Assembly (NCBI GenBank): GCA_024196135.1
Contig: JAMQCK010000218.1
Coordinates: forward strand, 1 to 36,511
Length of the DNA stretch: 36,511 bases
Reading direction: 5' to 3'
Source: Pleurotus ostreatus/Saccharomyces cerevisiae fusant
Taxonomy: Eukaryota > Opisthokonta
Below are positions 22,975 to 34,525 of this stretch, in pieces (within the stretch, counting starts at the first letter, position 1; each line of letters opens with the position of its first letter). A model generated the notes under the pieces. It did no database searches. It was not told the origin of the DNA and was given only the letters and a program-made list of their open reading frames with translations. The translations under genes and the position numbers were made by a program.

Positions 22975-23487
22975 GTTTCAAAGGCAGTTGATGAGACGTG
23001 AGCGTAAAGTGCTAGCAGGCCAACCGCCTGGCGTCTGTGCACGACGACGGGAAGAGGCAAGGGTCACGTCACATTCTCACGAGCACTCGGTCCGTCAAGC
23101 GATCAATGATAGAGTTCTGTGTTCGAACCGAGCCTTCCAAATCCGAATCGAACCGTTTACGAGCACTACTGGTCATCTTCATTCACACTGCCTCATGTAC
23201 GTTCATCATTTTGGAAGTGAAGATTCAGGTATAGGATCCCAGGTCGGAGTCATGAATCCAGGGTGACTTCTACGAGGATTCCTATCTCGAAGCCGGCCAC
23301 TGCTCATTCATACTCTCATCCTCACTCATTCGGCGCGCCCAACAGATGGCACACAACCATGATGACTCATGAGGCTCCTCGTGGAGATCATGGCGCCTAA
23401 ATACTATCACAGGCCCACGACTTAAAAAGCCCTGACCTGTAGTCGGTGTATCAGCACCTCTCCCCTTTGCTGTCTCCTATTTTCGAG
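22975..23487. promoter_or_regulatory. Divergent intergenic region, kinase copy 2 and unknown gene
   Basis: About 510 bp separate two divergent start codons. An AT-rich TTAAAAA word at 23422-23428 lies about 60 bp before the plus-strand ATG and could act as a TATA-like element. Short GACTCATGA and CTCATTC words occur near 23315-23370. Nothing here resembles the R1/R2 repeats, so kinase copy 2 has an upstream region unlike that of copy 1. Confidence 0.4.
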
Positions 23488-25607
23488 ATGTCGGGCGTAC
23501 TCTCCAACTTCATCCCGGAAAAGCCCAAGGATAAGCTGAAAAAAGCAGGTGTCATTTTGGATCAACTTCGCTCCCAGCTTGAGCAGGAGCCGGATGAGCG
23601 AGTGAAGAGGACCTTCCAGAACCGAGCAATCGAGTAAGTCTATCCTTCAGGAGGTAGATCTAGGATGTTTTTTTTTCTGAGCACACCGAAGGCACGAGCG
23701 CGTTCTGACAGCGCTGTCGAAAGAGAGTTCATGGCCGCACCCCTTGGACCACAGGAGCAATGTCAACACCGCGGTTGCCGAGTTGAAGGAAACCAAGAAA
23801 CAGTTTCTGGTACGTGAACTCAAGTATTTCCCAGAGTCTTTCCTGACATGCTGGCAGACGGCTTCAGAGGAGGCAAGAAAGCGAGCGGAGGCAGAGAAAG
23901 AGGCGGCGCGGAAGGCGGAGGAATATGACGCTCAAGTGCAGGTCGCCCTCACCAAGATGTTTGAAACCTCCCAAAAATATAACTATTTGAGAAGGCCACC
24001 TGTCCCACCGGAGTGAGTCAGAGCTATAGCCACGCGATTCCTTGGTCTTACACGCTCTTAGGCTGCAGCCGCAAGAACTGGCTCCAAGAATGAAGTCAAG
24101 ATCAGCTTCCACTCATACAACCGACATGTACGAGATTTATCGCCAGATCATATATGTGCGCGGAGTTGCTCAAGTTTTCACAGGCCGTCCGCGGGTGCCT
24201 CGGCCGCATCGGTTGGTAGTTTTACCAAAGGGCATCGGCATACCGACACTGTTGCATTCGGAGAAAGTGGCGCAGACAAGAGCGCTGTACAACGCAGCGG
24301 TTCCACCGCGGTTGGGCGCGCGCGCACTTCTGAGGAGCACAGTATAATGAGCAAGACGTCCTCATACGGATCGTCGTACGTATCAGCGCACTTCATCGTG
24401 TCTGACAGTTGCTCATGTAATTTTCCAGGGATTCAAGGTAATTCTCATCGACCTGACATTTAATAACTGCTTACTACAAGGCGAACAGGTCCTCGCATCA
24501 ACCCCGCCACGAACGGACCTCGACCGAGTGAGAGCGATCTATATAATCATGTCTGTTACCGAATATTTACTCATCGACAGGGTGTTCGGGGGACGTCCGC
24601 CCGCCGCGACGAGTGACGATGCGCACCTCGGGCAGTACGTGGTCCATTCGTCTCGGTTGACACATCCACTGAGACTACATACAGCAGGTCTGCGCGCTCT
24701 AGCGACTCTACCGGCGCTCGCCGCTACAAGGAAGAAGGGATCTACAGTATATCCTCAGCGTATGTACGCTGTTCACGCGCCCTATTGCGCTAACGCACTT
24801 TTTCCCAGCGATCTCACTAGGGCACCGGCGTCGGGGCCCTATGGCACCAACTACACGCACGCCAAGAAAGAATCGATGTAAATCCTCTTCCCCAGTTCAT
24901 CGCGTACAATTCTCATGGCTACATAGGTCTGCGTCGAGGTCAACTTCTGAGTTGAACACTTCTCAGTGGCAACGCGAGCGCACGCCTGCATTCCTCAAGT
25001 AAGCATTGTGACTATGACCGCGCACCTTTGCATACTCAGTACGGGCGTAGCGCGCCAGGAGCACCTGTGCAGCATTACGGCGACCCTCGCGGCTCACACG
25101 ATGATCGCAAGACTCGGTGGGTACATACAAAACAGGACGCGGTCCGAACACTGACTATGCCGTCAGCGGTAGGCAGACACTGGCGCCTCCTGCTCAGTAC
25201 CCTTCCGGGCCCACCGGCGGCAACTATCCGATAGGAAGCGGCGGCTATTCGTCTGGTACTAACTATCCCGCGTCGGGAGGCGGTCACCCTGCGGCTGTAC
25301 CACCGGCCGGTGGAAGTGCCTACCTCGCTCCCCCTGGCGGTGCCTACCACGCTCCTCCTGGCGGCGCCTACTACGCTCAGCCAGGCGGTTCTTATTACCC
25401 GCCTGGTGGTGCGTACTATCCTCCTGGACCTGGGCAGCCCTCTTCTTCTGGCGCTTTCCCTGCGCCCTCTCAGGCGCCTTACCCGGCGTGCGTCGTCTTT
25501 CCTCTTTCCTCTTGAAGCTCGCTGACTTCCATCTCAGGCCGGCGCAGCCGCCTCATCAGTCCTCGTCCCACAAGCACTCCAGCAAGCACGGCGGTGGCCG
25601 GCGTTGA
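23488..25607 (+). CDS. Hypothetical coiled-coil protein with Gly/Pro/Tyr-rich C-terminus
   Basis: I do not recognise the family. About 14 exons join in frame. The N-terminus (MSGVLSNFIPEKPKDKLKKA) is followed by a charged, helical, coiled-coil-like region (DQLRSQLEQEPDERVKRTF; NTAVAELKETKKQF; EEARKRAEAEKEAARKAEEY). The middle is rich in Ser, Arg and Thr and probably disordered (SSYGSSDSRSSHQPRHER; KKESMSASRSTSELNTS). The end is Gly/Pro/Tyr-rich, with APPGGAYHAPPGGAYYAQPG and more of the same, then a basic His/Lys/Gly tail (SSSHKHSSKHGGGRR). One exon is only 9 nt (24429-24437). The 3' splice site at 25040 (GGCGTAG) is needed to keep frame. Such sequence is typical of scaffolding or condensate-forming proteins, but that is inference. 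No membrane segment or catalytic motif is visible. Confidence 0.72.
25321..25434 (+). repeat. PPGGAYY-type coding repeats
   Basis: Imperfect copies of a unit of about 7-9 codons, roughly (A/Y)PPGGAY(Y/H), occur four to five times in a row within the last long exon of the gene at 23488-25607. The variation between copies (APPGGAYH, APPGGAYY, AQPGGSYY, PPGGAYY) shows that they are not recent perfect expansions. Confidence 0.75.
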
Positions 25608-26290
25608 ACGGCCTCTTTGGCCGTACATCGACGCTGCCTTTCTTGCGCAAGCCGTCCATTTTCCCCGTGGTCATGTTCGTCATGATCACACGCTGCATTC
25701 ACTCGTCATTTCGAGCCCGAGCAGCTGGCCTACAGCAAGTTTCTCGTGTCTCTTTCTCTCCGCCTTTCGTGTGATCTTTCTCTCCCCGTCCATTCTCTAG
25801 TCTCGTGGCCCATTGCTCCTTTTCGATTCTCTTTTCCTTTTCCCCGTTCTTCTGTTACTGTCTGTTGTCCCCACCTATGCCTACCCTTTTCTTATTCATC
25901 CTATGCGCGGCTCTCTCTTCGCTGCATTTCTTCTTCACGACCCGCACGACCTTTACGCACTGGCTACGCCTTTAACGACCTTACGAACCCCCACTCCTGA
26001 TCGCTTTCCCGTCGGACTACTTGTTATAGTATATTGCCGTCGCACTGTTGGTCCTGGTAGCTGTGCAGCTGTTGTACACATAGCGTCCATTACACATGTA
26101 CATCTCGTCTGTATCCGCACGTACTGCTACTACCAATCGTGATCACCCTTGTGCCGACATCATCTGCTCGACTTCAACCGCCTTCGTGCTCGCAAATGAC
26201 CCGCCACTGAGGCGTTCCTTTACTCGCTATCTTCCGAGGCCCCGCCACAAAGTATTTCATCTCGCCGTCGTTATCAACTCTCCACGAGGA
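25608..26290. other. Convergent intergenic region
   Basis: About 680 bp lie between the stop codons of two convergent genes. The left part is T/C-rich, as expected for 3' untranslated DNA. Open frames here are low-complexity Ser/Phe/Arg and not convincing. No RNA gene or repeat is visible. Confidence 0.5.
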
Positions 26291-28392
26291 CTATCGTGGC
26301 AGGCAGGTTAGCGTCGTAGCGCCAATCGCAGCTGTCCATTCGCGCACCTCCCAGAATATATCGTTGATCGAGATCCAGCGCAAGCGCCCGCGCCGCCCCT
26401 CGTAGAGGATCGCTTCTGGCATAACCAGCGACGTCTTCTTAGACTCAGCCAATATTCTCGGAGGCCCGAGATACTTGGCGCATAAGAACTCGGGTGTTCG
26501 GGTGTACTCGATGTTGTATAGAGGGAGAATGACCGAGTTTTTGAGGAGGAATGCGGCGGTGTGGAGGTAGGGGAGGCTGGCCACGTGGGTCCGGACGACG
26601 TCCTGGAACAGGCAAGGTAAGCAATGAGCGATGGCGCGGGAGTGCTGATACGGATGAACCGATAGCTTGGGGCGAATGTGTTTTTTTTTTCAGCGAAGAA
26701 GAATATACTCACGAGGCTGTCCTTACTCAGGCATAGTCGTAGTTCCTCTAGACGCGTGCAGGTCTGGCATATCTGCTCAACCATCTGCTTGCTCACGTGC
26801 GTCGCAGTGCCGAAGTCCAGAACGCGCAGCGAGTGAGCGTGCTTCGCGGAGACGTGTGAGGCCAGCCTATCGACGCGCTTAGTAGGTATGCAACAACAAT
26901 TGATGAGGAAAGGATCTCCTACCCATCCACCGAGCGATTATCGCACGCAGCCACTGCATATCGACGGTCGTCAGACTAACAGAGGCAACAGTATCGGAAG
27001 AGGGACTTTGGCCTTACGGAGTGGTTCATCGTGTTCTTGACCGCAAATCAGACGCAGGACCTCCAGCCTCGAAGTTCCGCGAATTGCCTTGCGCACCCAG
27101 GTGGCAAAGCGGCGAGCAGCGTCAGCAGATTCGAACCGGGGGTGGTCGACGGCGAATTTGCGTAGGTTAGCGAGTCGAGGGAAGTGCGCAGGGGAGTTGA
27201 GTTGCTGGAACACGCTCGAGCTCAGTTACGTGTTCTTCTTAGGCAAGGGAAGTAGGGCACGAGCTTACAAGGTAGTATGCGAGGTGCACGTCAGCCAGAT
27301 CAGGAAACTTGGCCAGGGCATCGAAGATAGTCGCGTCCGTTAAGGAGTAGGATAGGCCAAGGCTGAGCGCAGTGACGTCTCGTAGACAGGTTGAAAGGCT
27401 GGTCAACACGCCTGGCGTGATGGAGCCACAGTCGCCCTAGATAACGGACGATGAGCAAGGGATCCGGCCAAACGATGCGACTGGAGATGCATAGACAGAG
27501 TCTGGCTTACCAATAAATGCAGCTCGCGCAGGGTTCCTGATAATTTGGATAACCACGCCGGAAGCGCGTCTAGAACTGCGCGCGACGGCGCGTGTATGGT
27601 GAGTGCTTCGAGACGGTGAAGCGCAGACGCGTCTCGGGTGACTTGAGCTTCAGGAGCGGGTTCAGCAGGCACAGACTCCGCCTTGGAATTGTCTGTCCCC
27701 ACCACTCCCTCCTCTTCTTCCTCGCCCTCCTCCATCAGGATAGCCATTGCATACCTTTGTGGCACAGGCAGCGGCGCGGGATATGTGCTGCTCGTCGACG
27801 CCTCCGGTACCGCCAACTCCACTACCGAGTGGCTCAGACGATTTATCTCCAGGCGCTTAAGGTATTGCAGTTTTGGTAAGAGCGGTATAACGTTCCAAAA
27901 GACATCCTCGCGGGCGACGATCGGGATCAGAGCAACATGCTGTAAATTCCTGAAGGCGGCGATACACTCTCCGAGCTGCTTGCGAATGCCATGTGCCTTC
28001 TTTGGAAGGAACCCTGTTATCTTTCGTGTGATTACAGAATAAGAATTCGCAGAACCAATGCTTGCTTACGTCCGATTTCGAGGGAATGTACAAGGTCAGC
28101 ATAGCGAGGCGTCATGGCGCTCAGGATCTGCGCCGGTGGCTGCCAAGGGATCTCAGCATTACAGCTACGTTTCTGAGTTGGTCTCATTCACTACTATTCT
28201 CCCCCAAGGCGAGGGCCGCAGATCCATGACTCGCGGTGCATGAACAACGTGAGCATAGAGTAAGCGTGAAGCTGCTTGATGGAAAGTAGAGTTCACGAGA
28301 GCACAGCTAGCCAGCGCCAAACAGTCTGTCTCCAAGAAGGACAGCGCGAGGAGAAGCAAGTCGAAGCATTCCGTGAAAGCCCTAGCAGACAT
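26291..28392 (-). CDS. F-box-like protein with leucine-rich repeats
   Basis: The first exon (MSARAFTECFDLLLLALSFL, then CALVNSTFHQAASRLLYAHV) has the pattern of an F-box: a leucine-rich helix followed by the CALVN-x-F-x-x-AAS-x-x-L motif common in Agaricomycete F-box proteins. Later exons are LRR-like, for example FRNLQHVALIPI, LHRLEALTIHAPS, LSGTLRELHLL, FPDLADVHLAYYLQ and TSRLEVLRLICG. An acidic linker (EEGEEEEEGVVG) interrupts the repeats near 27720. The C-terminus reads ISINDIFWEVREWTAAIGA. F-box proteins are substrate adaptors of SCF ubiquitin ligases. Agaricomycetes have many copies, so the target cannot be named. The start at 28392 is an ATG 158 bp from the divergent RPP1 start. Confidence 0.75.
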
Positions 28393-28550
28393 CGTGGTCG
28401 AAAGCCAACCGTGATGGCGAGCGGCAAGTCACGTCGACCCGTCGTTCGGTTGTTGCCGCCGTTTGTCCCACGCCTTCAGGCCGATCGGCGGTGGGCGCTT
28501 AACGTGAGTTCACTTTGTTCAATACTCCCACTGATGCGAACGGCCTGAAC
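28393..28550. promoter_or_regulatory. Short divergent promoter, F-box gene and RPP1
   Basis: Only 158 bp separate the two start codons. An ATG at 28414 opens a short frame that does not join the conserved RPP1 start without loss of frame, so this stretch is taken as promoter and 5' leader. No TATA box was seen. Confidence 0.4.
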
Positions 28551-29869
28551 ATGTACTTCGACCTGAATGTTCCCGTATCTGCTCCAGCATCCTCTGTCAC
28601 GAAGAAGGGGAAGGGCAAGCAAGGCCCTGTCACCTTCAGCGGACCAGAAATCAACGCGATCGAGGCGCGCATCGAGCTGCTTGTGCACTGTCAGACCTTG
28701 TTCCCCTCTCTGCCGGATCTGTGCTGACTTGTAGTCGAAGTAGGATACACTGCGCTTGCCTTCACGCAGACAGTGCACAAGAAGATTGACCCCAAGGTCA
28801 ACGCTAACATCCTCGATGTTCTTATTCCCCAGCTGCGGCCTCGGCCCGGGATCCTCTACTTGAAGAGACTGAACATCATCCTGGATTCGGACAGTGAGAA
28901 AGGCTTTGGTTTGGTGCGTGTGGCTCTCCCTCGAGATGCGCCTCGTCTCTGACCTCATCACCCAGACCAGCAACAACCAATCCTTCCTCAACACCTACGA
29001 CATCCTCGGTCTCGTCCCCACCACCTTATCCACCTTCAACCTTGCGTGCCTCACACACAGTCAACCTTCCCCCCTCACCGCACATATCATTACCGTTCCC
29101 TCGACCCTCCCTCGCGTGCCATACTACATGAAGCACACGCCCGTGCGCACGGCACTCAAGAACGGGGCCGTGTTCGAATTGACCTACGTCGGCGCTCTGG
29201 GCGGGCGGAATGACGAGACCATGGTAGACGCGGGCGCGGCAGAAGATGGATCAAACGCGAAGAAGAATTGGTGGTCCGCCGCGCGCGAGCTTGCGCGGGT
29301 GACGAAGGGAAAGGGGATTCTGGTCTCGAGCGGCGCAGCCAGCGACGCAGATATTCGTGCGCCACGAGACGTGGCAAATCTGTGAGTGCTACCCTTAAAT
29401 GCCGATATGAGCGTATAGCTGATTTATCGCGCCACAGATTCAACATCGTCGGTCTCCCTCAAAACATCGCCCATGATACGTCGACATTGATACCCAAATC
29501 CTTGCTCATTCGAGCACGTAAGTCGTCTGGTTCGCTCACGCGTTGTCGCATTTGCTAATGCCTAGTCCCGCAGAAACTCGGAAAACCTACCGCGCCGTGC
29601 TGTCCGAACCGAAGGTGGTCATTCCTGCTCAGCCTGCGCCACAGGATCCTACCACGAACACACAAGAGGCGACACCAGCAGTGCAGCAGGAAGCGCCTTC
29701 GGAGACGATCCCTTCAGCTGCACCAGATGTAGCAACACCTACGACGCCAGCTTCACGCGGGAAGCGCCCTCGCGAGGATGGCGAAGACGGCGCCACGCCT
29801 CAGCCCAGCTCCGTCGACGAGAAGCGGAAGAAGAAGCGGAGGAAGCAGAAGCCGCAGACGCCTCAGTAG
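28551..29869 (+). CDS. RPP1: RNase P/MRP subunit p30 (Rpp1)
   Basis: Rpp1/p30 is a protein subunit of nuclear RNase P, which trims tRNA 5' ends, and of RNase MRP, which acts in rRNA processing. The start MYFDLNVPVSAPASSVTKKG matches the usual Met-x-x-Asp-Leu-Asn beginning of this family. It is followed by VHFEVGYTALAFTQTVHKKI, RPGILYLKRLNIILDSDSEKG, FLNTYDILGLVPTTLSTFN, RVPYYMKHTPVRTALKNGAV, a stretch of ELTYVGALGG and RARELARVTKGKGILVSSGA-like sequence, and APRDVANLFNIVGLPQ. The C-terminal exon is Ala/Pro/Thr-rich and ends in a basic tail (EKRKKKRRKQK), a probable nuclear or nucleolar signal. Five introns interrupt it. Upstream frames do not extend the conserved start. Confidence 0.92.
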
Positions 29870-29931
29870 TTGGCGCACTACCGCTGTCTGTATATAAATC
29901 TTGTACGCGCCATGTATCTGCGCTGCCACTA

Positions 29932-31769
29932 CTATCTCTGCACCGTTCCAATCCAGATCTCTACTGGGCCTTCGCCGCGTCCTGTGACGTCTTCCGCGGG
30001 ACGTGCGTAGCCGCGTCGCTCGGCGACCTGCAACACAACGAAGCGTCAGCATATTTCACAGAATTTGCTTCAGGATTATGCGCGCAGTTGAAGCTGCGAA
30101 GATGATGGAAAGACAAAACCTCTGACTCGACGCACGCACCTTCACGAAATGCACCCCCACCTGCTTCTCCGCCATATCCCACAGCACGCGCTCATCCGGA
30201 TGCCGCTGCTTGTAGCCGAGCAGGAACATGGGCGGCGGTGTCGAAGCGGGGCTGAGGGCTATCAAGCTTTTCATGGTGCTGACGAGTTCGGGGAAGGAGT
30301 CGGAGTTGTAGGTGACGTCGGCCATCCTGAACGGAAAAATTAGCATGAATTTGTGCAAAACAGTAATTCCGGAAGGATCAGGGCTGAGAGAACCAGAAGG
30401 AGTGAAGGGAAATCGCGAGCAGAAACACCCAACGTACATGACGAGATCGAGCGCACCGCCGCGAGCTATAGCGTCTGGTAATTCGGGGTTGTCCCAGTTG
30501 AGCTCGAGAGCTTGAAGGCCCGCTGGTGGTGACCTCGGCTGCTCGCCTTCTGGTGTAGCTTCCGACTCGATGGATGTCTCGTACAGGTGTATGTTCTGTC
30601 GCAGGTTGTGGTCCAGCAAGTCAAGTGCGGATTCTGTCTATTGTTTAGCGAAATTTGAGATAGATCTGAGCAAACCCTTACCAAGGTCTGTGACGAAAAT
30701 CTCGTCGTCCTCCTCCTCGCGCTCTGTGGTATTGACGCCTTCGCTACCTTCGGCGGCGAGCGCTTCTTGCAATCTTTTCCTGCGAAGGGCTTGTCTTAAG
30801 GCAGCCAAGGTGAAGGACAGGATCCCTGTGCCGGCGCCTGAAACGCACAGATTGTCAGATATATTTGCTAGCCAGAGAAAATTTATGCTCTAACCAAGCT
30901 CGACGATCCGCCGCTTTCCCGGGCTCAGCAATATGTGCCGCATTTGGGCCTCGAGCTCAGAGTCCGGATGTGACTCGGTCAGTCCGCAGATCCACGAGCT
31001 CAGCCCGATGCCGCTGTCCCAGACTTTCTGCGCGCACATCCGGTCAGCCATACATCAAAGCACCGCATCCACCCTCGACACCCACCGTAGCCAAATTATA
31101 CCCCGTCCGCTCCGTAATCGTCAACAACACATCCTCCGCCTCCCTCCTATCCACCCGCCCCAAGCTGTAAACCCTCCTCACCAACACCTGCTTCTCCGTC
31201 GGCACCCCGTCGAATACCACCGGCTCGCTCATCACGGGCAGAGGCCACGCGCCGAGTGATGAGCTGCAGAGCTCAATGACGACCTTGGGCGCGGAGGGTG
31301 GGCGCGCCTTGGGCTGACCCGCGGGCTCGCACCACAGGGCTAGGCGCCATCGGTCGCCGTGCTTCGCCTCGCGGGGGACGGGGACAGGGAGCTCTTTGTA
31401 GCGTGAGGACGTGTCGGCGCGATAGGTGGTAAGCTTCGCGGGCCACGTCGCGGGCTGAGAGAGGGCGTTGCCAGAGTCACCGCATTTTATCCAGGAGTAG
31501 TAGATGTCGCGTCCGGCGGGTTCGTTCAGATTCTCGTAGCGCAGATCATTGGAGATTTCGGGGCATATGTTCACTATGCCAGGTGTAGGTCCAGTTTTAC
31601 CAGCGCCTTTTGATTTGCCAGACTTATCGGCGTTCTTGGATTTGGACACTTTGTCGGAAGCCTTCGCTTTGTGCTGACCCTTTCCATTGGACGTAGATGG
31701 CCCAGCCAACGTAGAGGGAAGTGAGCAGGAGGCGGGTGGAGGCCTCAGGAGGGTCACGTAGAAAAACAT
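29932..31769 (-). CDS. Lysine-methyltransferase-like protein, Methyltransf_16 family
   Basis: This is a SAM-dependent class I methyltransferase. The start MFFYVTLLRPPPASC is the typical beginning of a fungal subgroup of this family. A Lys/Ser-rich insert (GKGQHKAKASDKVSKSKN) follows, then ELPVPVPREAKHGDRWRLAL, KVWDSGIGLSSW, motif I IVELGAGTGILSFTLAA (split by an intron), FVTDLESALDLLDHNLRQN, ALELNWDNPE and a DxxY-type motif in MADVTYNSDSFPEL. The end reads PVEIWIGTVQR. The DxxY motif is found in the METTL21/FAM86/VCP-KMT group, which methylates non-histone proteins such as elongation factors and chaperones. The substrate here cannot be told. It is convergent with RPP1, with 62 bp between stops. 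Confidence 0.85.
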
Positions 31770-32898
31770 CGCTGAAGTACGCAAGTTTACACGCGCCAGA
31801 AAAGCGCACAACCGAGTCCAACGGATATGGGCTGCAGGGGAGATCTGGATTCGGCTCAAGATGAAGATGTGACCGGTGGTTGAAGTTCAACTTTCGGAGC
31901 GTGACCTCGATCGATCAGCCCATCACTTGGACCTACTCAACCAAACAGAACCAAATAGACCAGGAGTCAGATGCTTTCTCGGGCTTTGCACACTGCCGTA
32001 TGCACAATAATGAGGTCTCAAGCCTCTGGGGATCCCCTAGTTCCACCCTTTGTCCTGTCATCCCAAGGCCGCATCGAGGTTTTCTGCCAAGACCTCGGCG
32101 CCCGACCCTTCCTAGCATCTTCACTCGCGTCCCATAAGCACGGGTCGATCATACCAAAGGCGCGCGCCCACTCGTGCCTGAATGAGGTATAGAATACGTG
32201 CCTTAGGCGAGGTATAATATAGTCATCTATTTATCTACAAACGTCGTAGAAGAATCGTAGCTTTAACGCTATAAATACAATATTAATCGTCCGCAGCGCT
32301 CGTCCAAAAGGTCCGCAGCGAACATCCGATACGTGACGAGGGACGCGAGGATACCCGATGGTACGCAGGTACCCCCAGTAGGTACGTAGGTGCGTAGGAG
32401 CCCCCATTGGTAACGCAGGCGCCTACGGTAAATACGCAGGGACATCCGATAGCTAGGGAGCACAACGAAAGCGCAACGAATCCAAATGCGCGCCGCGATC
32501 GTCCTATAGGTCCGCAGCCACTGCTCATTATATATGCTGGTATCCGCGCAGATGCAAAATACAAGTCGACGAAGGACGATGGTGGTGTGTGTGTGTTTCT
32601 GGGTGTGGGAGAACGGGGTCTGGGCGTGGCAGACCAGGGAATAGATGTACACTTGGGGGATCGGGGACACGAGACTTCCAAAATGTGTAGGTGGAGGAGT
32701 CGCTGGCGGTCGTGGAGAGGGTGGTGGGGTGGGGCGCGAGAAGATCTTCCTCGCAGATGACTTGGCGATTGTCAACGACAAGACGAAGCGGGGTCAACGA
32801 CCCGCCGAGACCGCCGACAGCACCTAACGACAAGAGCGCACAAGCACCCTTGGCATCAGGCCGCAAACGACGTACGCTGTCGCCTTCACTTGCCGAAC
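31770..32898. other. Intergenic stretch of 1.1 kb
   Basis: This lies between the methyltransferase start and the stop of the aspartic protease. It should hold the methyltransferase promoter next to 31770 and 3' untranslated DNA near 32898. The middle (32200-32530) is partly AT-rich and contains short degenerate repeats. A G/T-rich tract lies at 32580-32600. No coding frame is convincing. Confidence 0.5.
32284..32522. repeat. Degenerate short-repeat patch
   Basis: GTCCGCAGC occurs three times (about 32289, 32311 and 32510), CATCCGATA twice (32323 and 32443), and the pattern GGTA(n)CG(C/T)AGG about four times between 32360 and 32440. The order is irregular, so this is not a clean tandem array. 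It could be the remnant of a mobile element or a small satellite. No ends, target-site duplication or coding capacity were seen. Confidence 0.4.
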
Positions 32899-34525
32899 TT
32901 AGCAGCTCGCCAACAGCGCCACCGCGCCCACCGCCAGCGCCGCGACCACACCCGCCGGCTTCGCAACCACACCGTCGTTCTTGTCCGACTGCCCGCCAAG
33001 AGACGTCGCCGAGACCTGCGCCGCCACCGAGCCGATCGTCGCGCTCGGCACAGACGTGTCGTCGTTGCCGTTGTACGCGAGCGCCGTGTCGGAGAGCTTG
33101 GCGAAGCCGACCGAGGCGGGGTTGTAGCGGAAGACCGAGTACACGTTTTTCTGGGGAGAGGGTTAGATAGGTGAAAGGAAGCGAAGAGTAAAGAGCACAC
33201 ACCAGGAAGCTGTCGCCGACGATCCACGAGGGTGCAGAGCTGCCAGTGTCGAGGTCGAAGAATGCACCAAGGCACTCCGTGCGGCTGATCTGACCAGCGA
33301 TGAAGTCGTCGGGGCTTATGGACCAGTCCTGGCCACCGAACGTGAGCGCAGTGTTGACCTCCGTGTCACAAGCTGTCGAAAGGTTATCAGAAACATGCAT
33401 ATATGCGCCTCAAACCGAAACTCACGGAACGTATAGTAGCCCTCGTAGTCACCAGACCCAGCGCTGGCACCGTCGATATTCTCGTAGATCTTCGCGACGT
33501 ACTCGGAGGGACCGCCGATGAGGGTCGTGCCGGTGTCGATGGCAGCATACGACTCAGAGCCGGAGGGCAGCGAGACATCGTTGTTCTGCGCCTTCAAGCC
33601 GGTCATCTCGACGAGCCAGTACGTCTGCGTGCTGCCGACAACGTCCGTGTACTCAATGTCGCCAGTGTATAGACTCGAGTTCGTGAAACCCATGGTGAAC
33701 GAACCGCCGTACTCGAGAGACTGCACTTGCGAGTCGTTCGAAAAGCGCGTGAGGTGGAACGCCATGACGGGGTCGTCCCATGCACCGCCGGAGACGAGTG
33801 CTTCCCAGAATGGCGTCGCCTTCGATGATGCAATCGACTGGAACGCAAGACCGAGCAAACCAGAGACAGGTGCGGTGAGCAGCCCACTGGACACCTGGTC
33901 ACACACACCAAACACCTGGTCAGAGACGGAGAAGCCCGCCATTTGCACGGTATCTGAGCCAAGAGAGCCGGCGGCTTGGCCGCTGCCATAGGTGATGTCG
34001 AAGGACGTCGACTTGTTGGTGAACGATGACGATGAGGACGTATCAAACGTCGCGACGTTGTCGCATCCCGTCCGGCAGTTGGAGTCGGCTACCCACAGGT
34101 CGCTGCGCTTATTGTTAGACAGTGGCAAGAATAGCAGTGCACGGCGACGTACGCAGATCCGGTGTCAAGAATAACATCGAAGGAGACGGGCGGCGTGCCA
34201 ATGGCGAGGGAGCCATAGTAGCTGGAGTCTGCGTTCTGGTTCACGATTCTGTCGGATGTGGTTAGATGGCTGAGAAGACGCCTTGCGAGGGCACGCACAA
34301 ATTCGTTCCCGTACTCCGTTTCCTGGAGTCACGACCAGCATACTTCCTCGAGAGGTGTTCTCGCTGTGCGCGGGCCCACTGGCCCATCTCGTCGAAGGAC
34401 CTGGCCTTCATGTTGCGCCGCTTAAGCGACATGTGCGCGCCAGTCGCCTGCGCGTCTAGCTGTGGGATGACGAAAGCATGGGCGGAGAGCAGGAAGAGGA
34501 GCGAGACAGGCAGCGGGGAGAGCAT
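32899..34525 (-). CDS. Secreted pepsin-like aspartic protease (family A1), probably GPI-anchored
   Basis: A1 proteases cut proteins at acid pH using two aspartates. The start MLSPLPVSLLFLLSAHAF is a signal peptide. A basic propeptide follows (MSLKRRNMKARSFDEMGQWA). The mature part begins near NADSSYYGSLAIGTP. The first active site is DTGSADLWVADSNC, with an intron inside the motif. The flap region is ITYGSGQAAGSLGSDTV, and the second active site is AAIDTGTTLIGGPSEYV. Later come WSISPDDF, SAPSWIVGDSFL and YSVFRYNPASVGFA. After the catalytic domain a Ser/Ala-rich stretch leads to a hydrophobic end (AGVVAALAVGAVALLASC), as in GPI-anchored yapsin-like enzymes. The catalytic part resembles polyporopepsin-type enzymes of wood-decay fungi. 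Likely roles are extracellular nitrogen supply or cell-wall protein processing. Confidence 0.93.

Noticed and set aside
22975..23110. Third partial copy of the R repeat after kinase 2
   Set aside because: Only scattered short words match R1 and R2; no continuous homology was seen.
24347..25607. Separate small gene starting at ATG 24347 (MSKTSSYGSS)
   Set aside because: The preceding exon chain from 23488 runs through this Met in the same frame, so one gene explains both parts.
28276..28548. Upstream start of RPP1 at ATG 28414
   Set aside because: The frame does not continue into the conserved MYFDLN start without an unsupported splice, and family members begin at this Met.
32690..33174. Plus-strand frames opposite the end of the aspartic protease
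   Set aside because: They are antisense shadows of the protease C-terminus and the adjacent GC-rich untranslated DNA.
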